Source of the DNA: Bacteroidota bacterium
Lineage (GTDB): Bacteria; Bacteroidota; Bacteroidia; Palsa-965
Reading direction: 5' to 3'
Length of the DNA: 33,513 nucleotides
Assembly: GCA_013289095.1 (NCBI GenBank)
Contig: JABDAO010000024.1
Span: 1-33,513 of the forward strand
Under the pieces are notes generated by a model, which did not search any database, was not told the DNA's origin, and worked only from the letters and a program-made list of their open reading frames with translations. Positions 33,043 to 33,513 of the stretch are shown piece by piece. The number at the start of each line of letters is the position of its first letter. Positions within the stretch are counted from its first letter, which is position 1. Position numbers and translations under genes: made by a program.

Positions 33043-33513
33043 ATGAAAGATTATTACAAGATCTTAGAGATAACCCGTACCTCCTCTGCCGAGGAAATTA
33101 AACTTGCGTACCGTTCACTCGCCAAACGTTTTCATCCCGATCTGAACCCTGGTAATCCCGCGGCCGAAGAACGGTTTAAGGAAATAAGCCTGGCTTATGA
33201 TACCCTGGGCGATGAACTTGCCAGAAAAAAATACGACTACAAACTCCTCTACGGGGGCTTACCCCCACAGCCAGCAAAAGAAAAAGAAGATGCCTGGAGG
33301 GCCATGGCCAAACGTCAGGCATTCATCAGACATAAAAAGAAAAAAGAAGCCCAGGAGGTGGGTTACCGCAAACGGGCAATCTATCTGAGCATCTGTGTAC
33401 TCATCCTGCTCGTGATCGGGCTCAGGCTCCCCGGCGAACGGTCGGAACGCGACTGGAAAATGCAGGAGTTCATGGATAAAAACCATGGTTCGTTTCTTCA
33501 CACCGCTTACAAA
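33043..33513 (+). CDS. J-domain (DnaJ-like) membrane protein, 3' truncated
   Basis: The frame is open from ATG 33043 to the end of the window (157 codons), so the C-terminus is missing. Residues 1-65 are a J domain: MKDYYKILEI, then EIKLAYRSLAKRFHPDLNPG with the HPD triad at 31-33, which stimulates the ATPase of DnaK-type Hsp70, and then FKEISLAYDTLGDELARKKYD. A Pro/Lys-rich basic linker (about 75-115) follows, then one hydrophobic segment YLSICVLILLVIGL (about 119-134). After it comes a charged region that continues past the end. J domains with a single membrane helix act as local Hsp70 recruiters at the inner membrane. It is not the chaperone DnaJ itself, since no Gly/Phe-rich region or zinc fingers follow in the visible part. 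Its specific client is unknown. Confidence 0.85.
   Translation, partial: MKDYYKILEITRTSSAEEIKLAYRSLAKRFHPDLNPGNPAAEERFKEISLAYDTLGDELARKKYDYKLLYGGLPPQPAKEKEDAWRAMAKRQAFIRHKKKKEAQEVGYRKRAIYLSICVLILLVIGLRLPGERSERDWKMQEFMDKNHGSFLHTAYK

Overview
The window looks like chromosomal DNA of a member of the Bacteroidota. The evidence is a long-form IspG with an insert before the Fe-S domain, a TonB-dependent receptor with a CarboxypepD_reg-like N-terminus, a secreted protein with a C-terminal type IX secretion (type A) sorting signal, a very large alpha-2-macroglobulin-like protein, a PD40/TPR protein, and repeated TAnnTTTG-type promoter boxes (TATCTTTA/G, TATTTTTG, TATATTTG) with few clear Shine-Dalgarno sites. 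No tRNA, rRNA, CRISPR array, transposase or phage gene was seen.

Layout. Positions 1-819 hold the 3' part of a phosphatidylserine decarboxylase-family gene, and 1093-2160 a DAO-type FAD oxidoreductase; both are on the plus strand. Positions 9191-2268 (minus strand) form a compact six-gene operon for a surface glycan: glutamine-hydrolysing asparagine synthase, two SAM methyltransferases, a polyprenyl-phosphate glycosyltransferase (GT2), a GT-C-like membrane protein and a nucleotide-sugar epimerase. On the plus strand, 9523-15801 is a 2,092-residue alpha-2-macroglobulin-like protein with a CAEQ thioester motif, followed by a strong hairpin and a small lipoprotein gene (15953-16576).

Positions 16577-17944 are a gene-poor stretch. 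It has a pair of inverted two-hairpin REP/BIME-like elements, a promoter-like box, dyads, and an array of about eleven 21-bp tandem repeats capped by a pair of variant units. An uncharacterised two-part protein (17945-18667) follows directly, then a bidirectional terminator. Box, leader, array, ORF and terminator together look like a self-contained cassette, and this is the most unusual part of the window.

The minus strand then carries a tandemly duplicated TPR/PD40 secreted protein (21798-18790), a Tat-type exported class V aminotransferase-fold protein (23373-22069), an overlapping pair made of an alpha/alpha-toroid-like protein and an Asp-box beta-propeller (26201-23467), a TonB receptor (28812-26425), a T9SS cargo protein (29809-28907), ispG (31813-29855) and an EamA-family transporter (32829-31906). 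A plus-strand J-domain membrane protein begins at 33043 and runs off the end. Much of the window concerns the cell envelope: lipid head-group synthesis, glycan assembly, outer-membrane uptake, secreted and surface proteins, and isoprenoid precursors that also feed the lipid carrier used for glycans.
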